This document shows positions 42,184 through 50,653 of a DNA stretch of 64,000 nt, one piece after another. Each line of letters starts with the position of its first letter. Position 1 is the first letter of the stretch. Source of the DNA: a virus; the IMG/VR virus record IMGVR_UViG_3300003323_000052, positions 1-64,000 of that record; one strand, given 5' to 3'. The translations under genes were made by a program, and so were the position numbers. The notes below the pieces were generated by a model, which was not told the DNA's origin, did no database searches, and was given only the letters and a program-made list of their open reading frames with translations.

Positions 42184-42830
42184 GCTTTATTCATGGCTGC
42201 ATCAATAGCAGCAATCGCCATAGCTACTTCATCGCTGTCTATCGCGCCGAACTTGTTTGCCTCGACATTCTCAAGTGCTTCTTTTGCCTGTCGAAGTGCC
42301 GCATCCCTTGCATCCTGCCCCGCTTGCAGATCGGGGGATGGGGTGACAAGAGCCGCATATTTTGCGTAAAGCTTCGCCACATCTCGCAAAGCCGTAGTGT
42401 CGTAATCTGGATGAATGCTCTCCCCTTCTTTCCAGTAGCCGAGAGCCGCAGTGCTGATGCCAGCCATCTGCATGCGATACTGCTCGAAGTCCTCAAGTTT
42501 TACTGGCGCTTGTGCCGCTAGTGGGGCAGCAGCGAGCATAGCTTCGATCTTCTCTACTGCGAATTCAACGCCAAGCTGAGTGTCGCTAATCGTAAGCGCA
42601 CCCTCCGCGAGATTACCTCTCCGTTCAGTAATGTCAAAGGCTTTGTTCATTGCATCGTAGATCTTTTCCTGCCACCCTTCCGCCACTACAGCAGGTGCTG
42701 GAGATGCGCGCTCGGCTAGGGCATTCATCAGCGTCCGCAGGTCATCACTTTGCACCATCGGTTCGCCGGCCCTCAAGTAAGACTGTACGCGCTCCAGCGA
42801 CTCTTTCAGTTTGTTCAGGTCAATAGTCAT
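42180..42830 (-). CDS. Hypothetical early protein, 216 aa
   Basis: Ala/Glu-rich helical protein. The C-terminal ALENVEANKFGAIDSDEVAMAIAAI region is a recurrent module in Ea22-type proteins. Overlaps the HNH gene by 4 nt. Confidence 0.72.
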   Translation of the reverse strand: MTIDLNKLKESLERVQSYLRAGEPMVQSDDLRTLMNALAERASPAPAVVAEGWQEKIYDAMNKAFDITERRGNLAEGALTISDTQLGVEFAVEKIEAMLAAAPLAAQAPVKLEDFEQYRMQMAGISTAALGYWKEGESIHPDYDTTALRDVAKLYAKYAALVTPSPDLQAGQDARDAALRQAKEALENVEANKFGAIDSDEVAMAIAAIDAAMNKA

Positions 42831-42848
42831 GTCGGTTCCAGGTAGTGG

Positions 42849-43127
42849 TTAGGCGTCGCGTGCAGCGAGCATTGCATCGGCCATCTGGTAGGCGCACTCA
42901 GCTACTGTACGGTTGATGTTTTCCCAGCGATCTTCTGTGAAATAACCATTCTCGAAAGCCGTCCAAGCAACAGGAAGTGCCTTGACTGCAATGTAGTCAC
43001 GGAGGCTCATGCCAGGCATCTTGAAATCGTCATTCCCGAACTGATATGGGCGAACTTCTCCAGCTTCACGGTTCAGCGAGATATCCGTTGGGAATGCTGG
43101 CCCACCATCTTTTAGATCAATAGTCAC
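42849..43127 (-). CDS. Conserved-type phage early protein, 92 aa
   Basis: GTG 43127 with AAGGAG upstream gives an N-terminus of type MTIDLKDGGPAFP, and later PGMSLRDYIAVKALP. This GGPAFP/GMSLRDY pair is widespread in phage early regions with unknown role. Confidence 0.8.
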   Translation of the reverse strand: MTIDLKDGGPAFPTDISLNREAGEVRPYQFGNDDFKMPGMSLRDYIAVKALPVAWTAFENGYFTEDRWENINRTVAECAYQMADAMLAARDA

Positions 43128-43131
43128 GGTC

Positions 43132-43401
43132 TTACTCCTTACTGTGTTGGGGGATGGCGCGCTCAGCATCCGAGTAGAAATCATCGGAGTTGTGGACAAC
43201 GCCGTTCATGTCCTTGAAGCGCGCAATATCGCCGATGTGAGTAACATCAAGCATTCCCATTACATCAATTCGGACAAGGCCCGTTTGAACTTCGATATCG
43301 TGCACCGGCCACCACCAGTTATCTCCTGCTGATCCCCACCTCTGTGCAAGGAATGGCTGCGATAGGCTGTTGATGTAGGCCATGTCGAGCAGGTCAGCCA
43401 T
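43132..43401 (-). CDS. Hypothetical protein, 89 aa
   Basis: WWWPVHDIEVQTGLVRIDVMG suggests a small beta domain. ATG 43401 overlaps the upstream stop. Function unknown. Confidence 0.7.
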   Translation of the reverse strand: MADLLDMAYINSLSQPFLAQRWGSAGDNWWWPVHDIEVQTGLVRIDVMGMLDVTHIGDIARFKDMNGVVHNSDDFYSDAERAIPQHSKE

Positions 43402-43688
43402 CACTCGCCCTCCACCACAGATGGAGCGGCAGGAATCGAAAGATGCTTTTCTGCCGCGATGTCGGAGACAGTTTTTAATGCGAGGCGCAGCTCCGCAACT
43501 TGCGCTTCCAGTTCGGCGATGCGAGTCAGCGCATTTGCATAAGTCTCGCCAATCGAAAACGCTTGCGCGGAATGATCTTGCAGTTGCTTTTCGAGTTCAG
43601 CAATGCGCACAGATTTATCAAGACCATCTTTAAAAACACGTTGAAATTGAGCCTCCAGCATTTTGTGAACTTCGTCAATTTTGTCCAT
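43401..43688 (-). CDS. Coiled-coil protein, 95 aa
   Basis: Almost entirely heptad-patterned (ELEKQLQDHSAQ, AELEAQVAELRLAL). Unknown role; similar short coils accompany Ea22-type genes. Confidence 0.7.
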   Translation of the reverse strand: MDKIDEVHKMLEAQFQRVFKDGLDKSVRIAELEKQLQDHSAQAFSIGETYANALTRIAELEAQVAELRLALKTVSDIAAEKHLSIPAAPSVVEGE

Positions 43689-43697
43689 TTTCTTCTC

Positions 43698-43880
43698 CTA
43701 GATTTTCCCGTGCTTTTTAAGCAATGAAACTGCATTGTAGTGCGACTCTGTATCTTGCGGCCCGTATTTAACAACACGATCAAGGGCAATAAGCAATTCC
43801 TCAATCGTCTTTTCTGCTTCTTCTAGCTTAGTCGAAAGCCTTGCTGCTTTAGTACTAAAGTAATGATGTGGCTCAGTCAT
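43698..43880 (-). CDS. Hypothetical protein, 60 aa
   Basis: Helical with a coiled-coil centre. The ATG overlaps the stop of the upstream 42-aa gene. Confidence 0.68.
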   Translation of the reverse strand: MTEPHHYFSTKAARLSTKLEEAEKTIEELLIALDRVVKYGPQDTESHYNAVSLLKKHGKI

Positions 43881-44005
43881 GCGTTCATCCCCAAAGTTGC
43901 AGCAATCGTAAAAGCAGTAGTAAGAGAATAGAAAAGCAACTCAATACCACCGAATCCTGAAAGGAAGCCAATCATAAATTCAATGATGTCTGTATCGAGA
44001 TTCAT
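43877..44005 (-). CDS. Small membrane protein, 42 aa
   Basis: GGAGG before the ATG. Two short hydrophobic segments (residues ~8-20 and 24-40). Overlaps its downstream neighbour by ATGA. Confidence 0.6.
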   Translation of the reverse strand: MNLDTDIIEFMIGFLSGFGGIELLFYSLTTAFTIAATLGMNA

Positions 44006-44034
44006 GATTGCCTCCATCCATATTTTAGTGAAGA

Positions 44035-44346
44035 TCAACCTTTATAATATGCTGCGATAAGCTCGATAAAACATTTCAATTCAGCGTCATAGCCGGTTGC
44101 ACTGTAAATATTTTCACGGCTTTCCGAAATTGATGCGAATCTTCCACCAGACATGCTAACGATATTGCCAATGAATACACCATTTAAAACTACCGTATAG
44201 TTGCGTTTATTGTTGAAGCTTCTGGTAGCGCTTGCGCCAGGCATGTCGCAAATGATATCAGTAGTATCAATCTGCCAGCCATTTACCAATGCAAAACCAG
44301 CGGTAATGCCTTTGTGCGTAATCTGTTCTGCAAGCTTGATTTCCAT
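44035..44346 (-). CDS. Hypothetical protein, 103 aa
   Basis: Unrecognised alpha/beta protein. AAAGG lies 8 nt before ATG 44346. It has its own extended -10 promoter. Confidence 0.72.
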   Translation of the reverse strand: MEIKLAEQITHKGITAGFALVNGWQIDTTDIICDMPGASATRSFNNKRNYTVVLNGVFIGNIVSMSGGRFASISESRENIYSATGYDAELKCFIELIAAYYKG

Positions 44347-44386
44347 TTTATTCACCTTTGTTTAGATGTGCAACCTCTATGGCTTA

Positions 44387-44414
44387 ACTATAGCACAGAA
44401 AACGCATTGCGCAA
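44387..44414 (-). promoter_or_regulatory. Sigma-70-like promoter with extended -10
   Basis: Minus-strand TTGCGC, 16-nt spacer ending in TGC, TATAGT, in the 70 nt between SSB and the 103-aa gene. Fourth member of the promoter family. Confidence 0.7.
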
Positions 44415-44416
44415 GT

Positions 44417-44953
44417 TTAATATTCAAGTTCGTTGCCGCGATTTAGCTTTGAGCGCATAAGTTGCGATGATTTTGCCACAGGATTTTCGCAAGTGTTGCT
44501 ATAAACGAAAGGGATATCTGTGTCCAAATCATCAAATTTTGGCGCTGGCTTAGGGGCAGGTCGCGGCGCTGGCGCAGCTTGACTTGCTTGCTGTCGTGGC
44601 GCAGGTTGTTGCTGTTGTTGAGAATCTGCATCGCCGCGCTTATCGAGCATTTGCATACTCTCTGCGATGATTTCAGTAGAGTATTTTTCAATTCCGTCTT
44701 TATCTTGGTACTTGCGCGTCTGGAGACGACCTTCGATATACACGCTGCTACCCTTAGTCAGGAATTGACCGGCAATCTCCGCAAGTCGTCCAAAGAATGA
44801 GACGCGATGCCATTCTGTAATCGGCTCCTTGTCTTTTGGCTTGTAACTAGTAGCTACTGCAATATTCGCAATTGCATCGCCGCTTGGCATATATCGAACT
44901 TCTGGATCACGACCCAAATTTCCCACGAGAATTACGCGATTTACCGAAGCCAT
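44417..44953 (-). CDS. ssb: Single-stranded DNA-binding protein with extended C-terminus
   Basis: 178 aa. OB-fold opening ([18 protein letters not shown]), then [14 protein letters not shown] and [18 protein letters not shown] Gln/Pro/Ala linker leads to the usual acidic tip [10 protein letters not shown] at residues 140-149. Normally the protein ends there, but 29 more residues, fairly basic, follow. Coats ssDNA and recruits partners through the tip. Confidence 0.92.
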   Translation of the reverse strand: MASVNRVILVGNLGRDPEVRYMPSGDAIANIAVATSYKPKDKEPITEWHRVSFFGRLAEIAGQFLTKGSSVYIEGRLQTRKYQDKDGIEKYSTEIIAESMQMLDKRGDADSQQQQQPAPRQQASQAAPAPRPAPKPAPKFDDLDTDIPFVYSNTCENPVAKSSQLMRSKLNRGNELEY

Positions 44954-44954
44954 A

Positions 44955-45257
44955 TCAAACCTCTTTCTTAACTTTTAGATACACAGGCCATTTATCCTTA
45001 GGTATGCCCGCCAACCTTCTTAATTCTTGAATTGATAGCTCTGGATGATTATCGAGAATATGTACCATTAATCCAGAACCAATTACTAAAATCTTATGCT
45101 CAATCTTCCAAATAGTGGAAGGAGATACATTTAACTTTAATGCCAGCCCGTGCGCGCTTTTCGTGCTGTATTTCTCATGAAGGAAATTCAATAACCGATT
45201 CGGCGTGTATTGTGGGCTATGTAAAATAGCCTCTTCAGTCGTTGATAGCTTTTTCAT
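44955..45257 (-). CDS. HTH protein A of a tandem paralogue pair, 100 aa
   Basis: Shares the [12 protein letters not shown] opening, a [17 protein letters not shown] helix-turn-helix and an [13 protein letters not shown] end with the next gene upstream. Likely DNA-binding regulator; no operator identified. Confidence 0.75.
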   Translation of the reverse strand: MKKLSTTEEAILHSPQYTPNRLLNFLHEKYSTKSAHGLALKLNVSPSTIWKIEHKILVIGSGLMVHILDNHPELSIQELRRLAGIPKDKWPVYLKVKKEV

Positions 45258-45555
45258 TGCTTTTCTTTGCTCGCTTTTTGCCCGGTCGAAAATCCATAGG
45301 AAGCCCTGAAAGCTTACGAATTTCTTGCAGTGAAATATCAGGGAAATAATCCATGATAAGAATCATAATCCCTGCTGGCAATACAATCCTCTTTGCCTCG
45401 ATGTCATAAAGCGTAGAGGGCGATAAACCAAATAGCGCAGCAAGCCTATTGCTTCGCATAATGCCTGCTTTCTCCCTAACGTAATTCAACAGCCGATTAG
45501 GCGTATATGTCGGGCTTTTCAGCATCTTTTCTACATCTGTTTCAATAGCATTCAT
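45235..45555 (-). CDS. HTH protein B of a tandem paralogue pair, 106 aa
   Basis: Same layout as its neighbour: [32 protein letters not shown], then ISLQEIRKLSGLP. Overlaps the downstream paralogue by 23 nt. Divergence is high, so the duplication is old. Confidence 0.75.
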   Translation of the reverse strand: MNAIETDVEKMLKSPTYTPNRLLNYVREKAGIMRSNRLAALFGLSPSTLYDIEAKRIVLPAGIMILIMDYFPDISLQEIRKLSGLPMDFRPGKKRAKKSNEKAIND

Positions 45556-46071
45556 TTACCAATCTCGCAAACGTTTTGACTTAAGTTCCTCTTTAATTTC
45601 TTCGGCAATGCCGGGGCGCGTGTCTTGCTTTTCCGTTGACTCAATAATTGGCGCTGCTGACGAACGACAATTAATAGTCCCAAGTCCACTTGCAAAATTA
45701 GCCGAGAATGTTTGAATCCATACGCCACCAGAATAAACCCTAGTCTCTGTCTGAGATAGGTCATATAGAGTTACATAATCCCCGTCAACAACATCTGTGT
45801 AACCGCTTTGACCAAGCTCCCATAGTGCATCAGATTCTGCCCATTGCGAATATCCGCTAGCGCTAATCGTTACTGGATCGCGCTTTGTCGTTGCTGGCCC
45901 ATTAGATGTGATGCTGCTGAAGCCTTGATTCATGTAAGCCTTGCATATAGGGTCATGAATAACAGATATAGGGATATAGTGATATGTCCTATTATCAGCA
46001 TTGATAAATTCTGCGTAAGTAAATTTGCACTTGCATCCCAATGAATGAAGGCGGCTAGTAGCACAACTCAT
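45556..46071 (-). CDS. Hypothetical protein, 171 aa
   Basis: Several Cys in the first 45 residues (including KCKF), a beta-rich centre and a charged Glu/Lys C-terminus. No family recognised. It precedes the HTH pair with no gap. Confidence 0.7.
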   Translation of the reverse strand: MSCATSRLHSLGCKCKFTYAEFINADNRTYHYIPISVIHDPICKAYMNQGFSSITSNGPATTKRDPVTISASGYSQWAESDALWELGQSGYTDVVDGDYVTLYDLSQTETRVYSGGVWIQTFSANFASGLGTINCRSSAAPIIESTEKQDTRPGIAEEIKEELKSKRLRDW

Positions 46072-46073
46072 AT

Positions 46074-46304
46074 TTAAACTCTCCTATGCGCGCAACCATA
46101 ACAAGCCTTATCGTCACTTACTTCGATATATTGACAATCAATACTCAAAACATGATAGACCTTAACCCATTTAGCAGAGCCGCGAACCATATTGCCGCTT
46201 CCATCTTTGAATTCATGGTATCCATCTTGCGCAAAATACCAAGACTCTGACGTAGGGCGCTCACGACCATTGCAGCCGTATCTGTGTTCATTTGCCTTCA
46301 TCAC
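46074..46304 (-). CDS. Hypothetical protein, 76 aa
   Basis: Contains CNGRERPTSESWYFAQDGYHEFKDGSG and ends in CYGCAHRRV, possibly metal binding. Start overlaps the upstream stop. Confidence 0.72.
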   Translation of the reverse strand: MMKANEHRYGCNGRERPTSESWYFAQDGYHEFKDGSGNMVRGSAKWVKVYHVLSIDCQYIEVSDDKACYGCAHRRV

Positions 46305-46492
46305 CAGCTTCCATAAGCATTAAGCGCTTTAACCAATTCATCGTGACAGCCAAACGTTTTAATATTTGCCTTGATATCGCTTTTAGTCATCCATAGCCAC
46401 TCGCCATCTGGGTCAATCTCAACTCTTGCGGCTGCCACATCGCGTATTGCGCGACGATTATTAAACTCAACGAATCTGAAATATGGCTCCAT
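46301..46492 (-). CDS. Hypothetical protein, 63 aa
   Basis: No motif recognised. Overlaps its neighbour by 4 nt. Confidence 0.68.
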   Translation of the reverse strand: MEPYFRFVEFNNRRAIRDVAAARVEIDPDGEWLWMTKSDIKANIKTFGCHDELVKALNAYGSW

Positions 46493-46720
46493 TTATTCAA
46501 TCTCCATCAAAGGCATTGCATCAGTTGTAAATGTCCTGCAAATCCTATCTCCGTGCATTGAATCAAATAGGTCAATAATCAAATCTTGATCCACGTAGCA
46601 CAACATATCAGCACTATCATTATTCGTCACGATCATCGTATATTGACCATTATCGTTACTCCAGCAACTAAAGAAATGGCCGCTAAACTCAAACTCGCAG
46701 ACTTCGTTTTTATTATCCAT
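46493..46720 (-). CDS. Hypothetical protein, 75 aa
   Basis: Acidic, beta-rich, unrecognised. Start overlaps the end of the NinB gene. Confidence 0.68.
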   Translation of the reverse strand: MDNKNEVCEFEFSGHFFSCWSNDNGQYTMIVTNNDSADMLCYVDQDLIIDLFDSMHGDRICRTFTTDAMPLMEIE

Positions 46721-47111
46721 ATGTTAGCCTAACGTTGTTTTGTGCGCAGAAGCTTTTTGCGTATTCAATCAAACTTGATCCCCTTGCCTTCGACATAGTT
46801 GCTGACGATTCACGAAGATTTACCAATTCACCCTCTAATCCTCGCACAATCTCTGTTTGAGTATTTGTTGCAATGCAATGAGCGCTGATTATCAAAAGTT
46901 TCCATTCTTCTAACTTCCTTTCAACTCCTCCCCATTTTAAACCAGATTTTTCAAGGTCACCGCATATCGCATGGAAACAAGCATTCATGCTGAGAGTTCT
47001 AACTGGTTCCTCAAACTTAACAACAACACCATCTTTCGCCTCGCTGCAAAATGCGGCGGCATTGCGCCTAGCTTGCTCATGCGCGAGGATAAAGCGTTTA
47101 ATTAGTGCCAT
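46713..47111 (-). CDS. ninB: NinB-like recombination protein
   Basis: 132 aa from ATG 47111. GVVVKFEEPVRTLSMNACFHAICGDLEKSGLKWGG and a later RGLEGELVNLRESSATMSK match lambda NinB/Orf, which binds DNA and acts with SSB in RecFOR-type recombination. It lies in the recombination cluster with the exonuclease, RecT and SSB. Confidence 0.85.
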   Translation of the reverse strand: MALIKRFILAHEQARRNAAAFCSEAKDGVVVKFEEPVRTLSMNACFHAICGDLEKSGLKWGGVERKLEEWKLLIISAHCIATNTQTEIVRGLEGELVNLRESSATMSKARGSSLIEYAKSFCAQNNVRLTYG

Positions 47112-47116
47112 TGTAT

Positions 47117-47434
47117 TTATTGCTGTCCGAGTGCTTTTAAAATTACAGAGCGAGCCCATTTAACGCATGGCCGATCTTCTCCCCATGCTTCAGCGCCACA
47201 TTGTGTAATTTCCTGCAATGCATCCAATAAGTCAGGTGCAGCAGCAATCAGAGTAGCATTTGCACGTTGAATATCGACCAATTCACTAGATACAGTTTCC
47301 GCAATCAACGACGCAACATCGGAGTAATGCTCGGTATAAGGAGCGCCTTCCTGTTGAGAAATGTAGAATCGCGTATCTCCGAATTGCTCCCAATCCGAAA
47401 ACTTCCAAGGTCCGGGAGTGAATTTATTTGTCAT
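47117..47434 (-). CDS. Conserved-type phage protein, 105 aa
   Basis: Begins MTNKFTPGPWKF and contains ANATLIAAAPDLLDALQ, a combination found in very many phages, function unknown. Confidence 0.8.
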   Translation of the reverse strand: MTNKFTPGPWKFSDWEQFGDTRFYISQQEGAPYTEHYSDVASLIAETVSSELVDIQRANATLIAAAPDLLDALQEITQCGAEAWGEDRPCVKWARSVILKALGQQ

Positions 47435-48176
47435 TTTTAAACCTCTCGCTCTCAATATGATGCTCTTCGCAAATTTTATCCATCACCTTATATAGATACT
47501 TCTGCGCAATATCCAGTTTCAAATACATCTTCTTTTCAAGTACCATATCTCGCTTATATGTGATGCTTGTAATTCTAAGCGATGGGTCGATATGTGAAAC
47601 TTTGTGAATCTCGATTGGTTCCCATTTGATTAGATCGTCTGGTGTATCGAGCATGACATGGACTACCTCGTGCTCTTGCTCATCCCATAATGAGAGGTAT
47701 CCGCGCCCTTGCCATTCGTACGTCGTATCGTGACAATCCTCGCTAAGCGCCGGAAACGTGTCTAGCGACCAAGAAACCTTCGTATCAATCGTTTTTACGC
47801 CTTTGTGCCATATATCACACTCCCCCGTCAAATAATCGTTTGTGCGCCGTTCTGTGTTCTTTTCGTACCGCTTAAATCGACGGTGATTAATGAACTGGAT
47901 TGCTTCTGCCTCAAGCCTAATTCCCTTTTCTAGATATCGATTGTCAATCTCTTTTCGATATCCGAAAATTATTTCCTTGGCGATATTCTTGATATAAGTT
48001 TTTGCTCCAGCCGACAAGCTCATATCCTTATACGGCTGCAATATCAATTTTTCATCGTCAGTCTTTTTAGTCTTTTTTACGAGTCCGTGCAATTCTTTTG
48101 GCAGAATCTCCAAATCAATTGATTGCGCATCGCCCATTAGTGAGCCAATGCTAGATGGGTGAAATTTAATCGGCAT
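47424..48176 (-). CDS. PD-(D/E)XK recombination exonuclease
   Basis: 250 aa. GIRLEAEAI (Glu89/Glu91), then GECD at 118-121 and IDTK at 130-133 provide the acidic residues and lysine of a YqaJ/lambda-exo-type nuclease. Paired with the RecT-like gene two genes upstream, it would resect double-strand ends to make 3' tails. Confidence 0.85.
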   Translation of the reverse strand: MPIKFHPSSIGSLMGDAQSIDLEILPKELHGLVKKTKKTDDEKLILQPYKDMSLSAGAKTYIKNIAKEIIFGYRKEIDNRYLEKGIRLEAEAIQFINHRRFKRYEKNTERRTNDYLTGECDIWHKGVKTIDTKVSWSLDTFPALSEDCHDTTYEWQGRGYLSLWDEQEHEVVHVMLDTPDDLIKWEPIEIHKVSHIDPSLRITSITYKRDMVLEKKMYLKLDIAQKYLYKVMDKICEEHHIESERFKNDK

Positions 48177-48302
48177 TTAAATTAGTCTTACGTAAATCAG
48201 TGAAATGGCACGTTTCCCATTTCCAAAAAATATACCAGTTTGAATAGATTTTCCGTCGTTGAATTTAAAGAAAAAAGTGAATGGCCCGAAACGTTTTCTC
48301 AT
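48177..48302 (-). CDS. Small protein, 41 aa
   Basis: Beta-rich with repeated Phe (FGPFTFFFKF). The stop abuts the exonuclease start and its own start abuts the upstream stop, filling the gap exactly. Confidence 0.6.
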   Translation of the reverse strand: MRKRFGPFTFFFKFNDGKSIQTGIFFGNGKRAISLIYVRLI

Positions 48303-48485
48303 TTAACTGCCCTCAATTAATTTAATAAGCCCATCATGGAATGATTGAGCTTCAATGTCATCATTGAAGCTCCAATAAAACTCATGACTATTAACCATTG
48401 TCACGCGAACTCCAAAATAATTAACCATGGCAACGGAACAAATATGAGCAACATTGATATATGTTCCTAATGGATGCTGAATCAT
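48303..48485 (-). CDS. Hypothetical protein, 60 aa
   Basis: Short beta/alpha protein ending in ESFHDGL-like helix. Located immediately downstream of recT. Unknown. Confidence 0.7.
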   Translation of the reverse strand: MIQHPLGTYINVAHICSVAMVNYFGVRVTMVNSHEFYWSFNDDIEAQSFHDGLIKLIEGS

Positions 48486-48487
48486 AC

Positions 48488-49159
48488 TTATTTCGCTAAC
48501 TCCTTTTCAAGATCAGCAAGCGCAATCTCTTGATCTACTGTAAGCGCATAGAATCCACGCATTGAAACTGCATCATAGTCGCCGGAGCGAATCGAATCAA
48601 GTGCAAGTGCAAATTCCTCGCGGCTGATTTCGTGCTTTTGCGGTTCTTTTGGCGTGATGTCGATTTCACGCGGAGACATTACGACAGGCGGCAAGTCCTG
48701 AGCCTCTTCTACCGACAGCATTCCACCAATAGCGCCGGGGAATACTGCCCGCACACCTTCTGCAATGCAACGAGCGCGAAGCATTGCTTGCGGATACTTC
48801 TTCCATACATCTTTGTCTGCAATGCCAGCCTTTTGCGCTTGCTGCACCGTCCATTCGACGCGCAGGGAACCGCCTTGCTTATGGGAGAACACACCAGCCG
48901 CACGAGTTTGCGTTACCTCTTCCCACGCTACAGTGCCGCCCGCCGCTTGGAATCGAGCCAAAATGGAATGCGTCTTACGCGCAGGACGACCTTGAACAAT
49001 ATCAAAGTCCTGAATAGCGGTCATAGGATGACACCCCTCAGCTTGAGCAAGAAGCATAAGGCTCATGGCCTGAGATTCGTCTTTCGCCCCGAATAACTTA
49101 GAGCGAACGATATAGCTTGCCATACTTTCCATTTCGCTAAATGGTACTAGGTTACTCAT
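48488..49159 (-). CDS. recT: RecT-family single-strand annealing protein
   Basis: 223 aa. SLMLLAQAEGCHPMTAIQDFDIVQGRPARK and KKYPQAMLRARCIAEGVRAVFPGAIGG match the RecT core. Anneals resected strands; forms a pair with the PD-(D/E)XK exonuclease. An acidic/helical C-terminus follows. Confidence 0.88.
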   Translation of the reverse strand: MSNLVPFSEMESMASYIVRSKLFGAKDESQAMSLMLLAQAEGCHPMTAIQDFDIVQGRPARKTHSILARFQAAGGTVAWEEVTQTRAAGVFSHKQGGSLRVEWTVQQAQKAGIADKDVWKKYPQAMLRARCIAEGVRAVFPGAIGGMLSVEEAQDLPPVVMSPREIDITPKEPQKHEISREEFALALDSIRSGDYDAVSMRGFYALTVDQEIALADLEKELAK

Positions 49160-49238
49160 TTACATATCCTTTGTGATATTTAATTTTGCTGATTTTTATT
49201 AAATTTATGTTTTTTTGCTTTCGCAATTGATGGTACTT

Positions 49239-49269
49239 TTGACATCCTGCCTACTAGTTAGCGCAGGCA
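49239..49269 (-). other. IS200/IS605-type right end with omega-RNA boundary
   Basis: On the minus strand a TGCCT/AGGCA hairpin spans the tnpB stop codon and is followed by GGATGTCAA, which I recall as the usual right boundary of tnpB elements in proteobacteria. The 3' end of tnpB plus this hairpin would form the omega RNA, with the guide read from 49238 downwards into the recT leader. Confidence 0.6.
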
Positions 49270-50496
49270 TCCTACAGCGTCATGCGAAAATTCGCTGATC
49301 GCTTCGGCGGGTTCCTGTTTCACGGAGTGGCCTTGCTGCACCATCTCTCCACAGGCTAACACGCGATGTCCTCGCGCTAAAATATTGATCGAACCAACTA
49401 CGTCGGCGTTATTTTCGTAACCGCAATTTATACACAAAAATTTAGCTTGTGTTTTTCGATTGTCTTTTGATACATGGTCACAGCATGGGCAAGTTTGGCT
49501 AGTATATTGCGCAGGAACCTTTAAAAGCATTCCTCCGTTCCATGCTAGCTTGTATTCTAGTTGTCTATAAAACTCGCCCCATCCTTGATCCAATATAGCA
49601 CGATTGAGGCCGGATTTCTGGCGCACATTTTTACCATGCTTTTCCTTATTGCCTTTAGCCGATTTCGACATATTCATTATCTGCAAATCTTCAACGCAGA
49701 CGAGCGCGTGGTTTTTACTGATCGCTGATGTGGCTTTGTGCAGAAAGTCTTTTCTAGCATTGGCAATATGAGTATGAAGCTTTGTTACTCGTTTCTTTGC
49801 TTTCTTCCAATTGTTACTGAATTTTACTTTGCGGCTCATGCGGCGCTGGTAACGCGCAAGACGTTTTTGATACTTCTTAAAGCTGTTGAGTGGTTCTATA
49901 AAACTCCCATCGCTCATAGTAGCGAACCGAGAAATACCAAGATCGATACCGATTGCTGTTGCCGAAGATGGAATAGGTTGCTCTATTTCTTGTTGCGTCA
50001 AAACCAAAACAAACCATTTACCGGCAGATTTACTTATAGTGGCGTTGCGAATCTCCCCAATAATATCGCGGCTTTTTCGATAACGAAGCCATCCAAGCTT
50101 TAGCAAAAAAATTCGTTCATTAACTTGATCGAGTTTAATCTTTTTTTTATCAGGATAGCGAAAGCTATCACCACTGCTTTTTAGCTTGAATTTTGGGAAT
50201 TCAGCACGTTTGGAGAAAAAATTCTTATATGCCTTTTCCAAGTCTTTTAATTTCTGTTGCAATGGATGGCATGGCGCATTCTTCAGCCACGGAATTTCAG
50301 CACTATTGCGCCATTCAGTCAAATGTTTTGCCATTGTGAAATAGCTGATAAATTCACCTCCATTCTCGTAATTCTCTTTTTGCATCGCAAGAGCCTTGTT
50401 ATATACGAACCGGCACGCGCCAGCGAACTGGCGCATTTTCCGCTCTTGTTCGCCAGTCGGCATCAGTTCAAATTTAAAGGCTTGTATACGTTTCAT
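49258..50496 (-). CDS. tnpB: TnpB RNA-guided nuclease (IS200/IS605 OrfB), no TnpA
   Basis: 412 aa and intact. RuvC-like catalytic Asp185 (GIDLGIS), Glu269 (VEDLQ) and Asp365 (NNADVVG) are all present, with a zinc ribbon (Cys336, Cys338/339, Cys355, Cys358). No transposase gene lies nearby, and upstream sequence is coding almost to its start, so a left end is not evident. It is either a lone mobile element or a domesticated nuclease. It lies between recT and a small early gene. Confidence 0.93.
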   Translation of the reverse strand: MKRIQAFKFELMPTGEQERKMRQFAGACRFVYNKALAMQKENYENGGEFISYFTMAKHLTEWRNSAEIPWLKNAPCHPLQQKLKDLEKAYKNFFSKRAEFPKFKLKSSGDSFRYPDKKKIKLDQVNERIFLLKLGWLRYRKSRDIIGEIRNATISKSAGKWFVLVLTQQEIEQPIPSSATAIGIDLGISRFATMSDGSFIEPLNSFKKYQKRLARYQRRMSRKVKFSNNWKKAKKRVTKLHTHIANARKDFLHKATSAISKNHALVCVEDLQIMNMSKSAKGNKEKHGKNVRQKSGLNRAILDQGWGEFYRQLEYKLAWNGGMLLKVPAQYTSQTCPCCDHVSKDNRKTQAKFLCINCGYENNADVVGSINILARGHRVLACGEMVQQGHSVKQEPAEAISEFSHDAVGCLR

Positions 50497-50508
50497 ATTA
50501 AATTGACA

Positions 50509-50649
50509 CTACTTTACTTTCTTTATTAAGTTTTCAAGCCGCTTAAGGCTCACATCCATCCTAGCCAAAGCAAAGCACAAGCTTAGCGTAGGAATCCCTT
50601 TGCGCCAGTAATAATAAGTACTGACGATAATTTGTAGAATAGCACGCAT
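50509..50649 (-). CDS. Small protein, 46 aa
   Basis: A hydrophobic N-terminal half and a basic helical C-terminus (SLKRLENLIKKVK). It ends 12 nt before tnpB. Probably a small membrane-associated protein. Confidence 0.55.
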   Translation of the reverse strand: MRAILQIIVSTYYYWRKGIPTLSLCFALARMDVSLKRLENLIKKVK

Positions 50650-50653
50650 CGCA

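Noticed and set aside
50497-50650. Left end of the tnpB element
   Set aside because: A 46-aa frame fills this interval to within 12 nt of tnpB; the hairpin AGCC/GGCT seen there lies within coding sequence and no TnpA-type cleavage site could be assigned.
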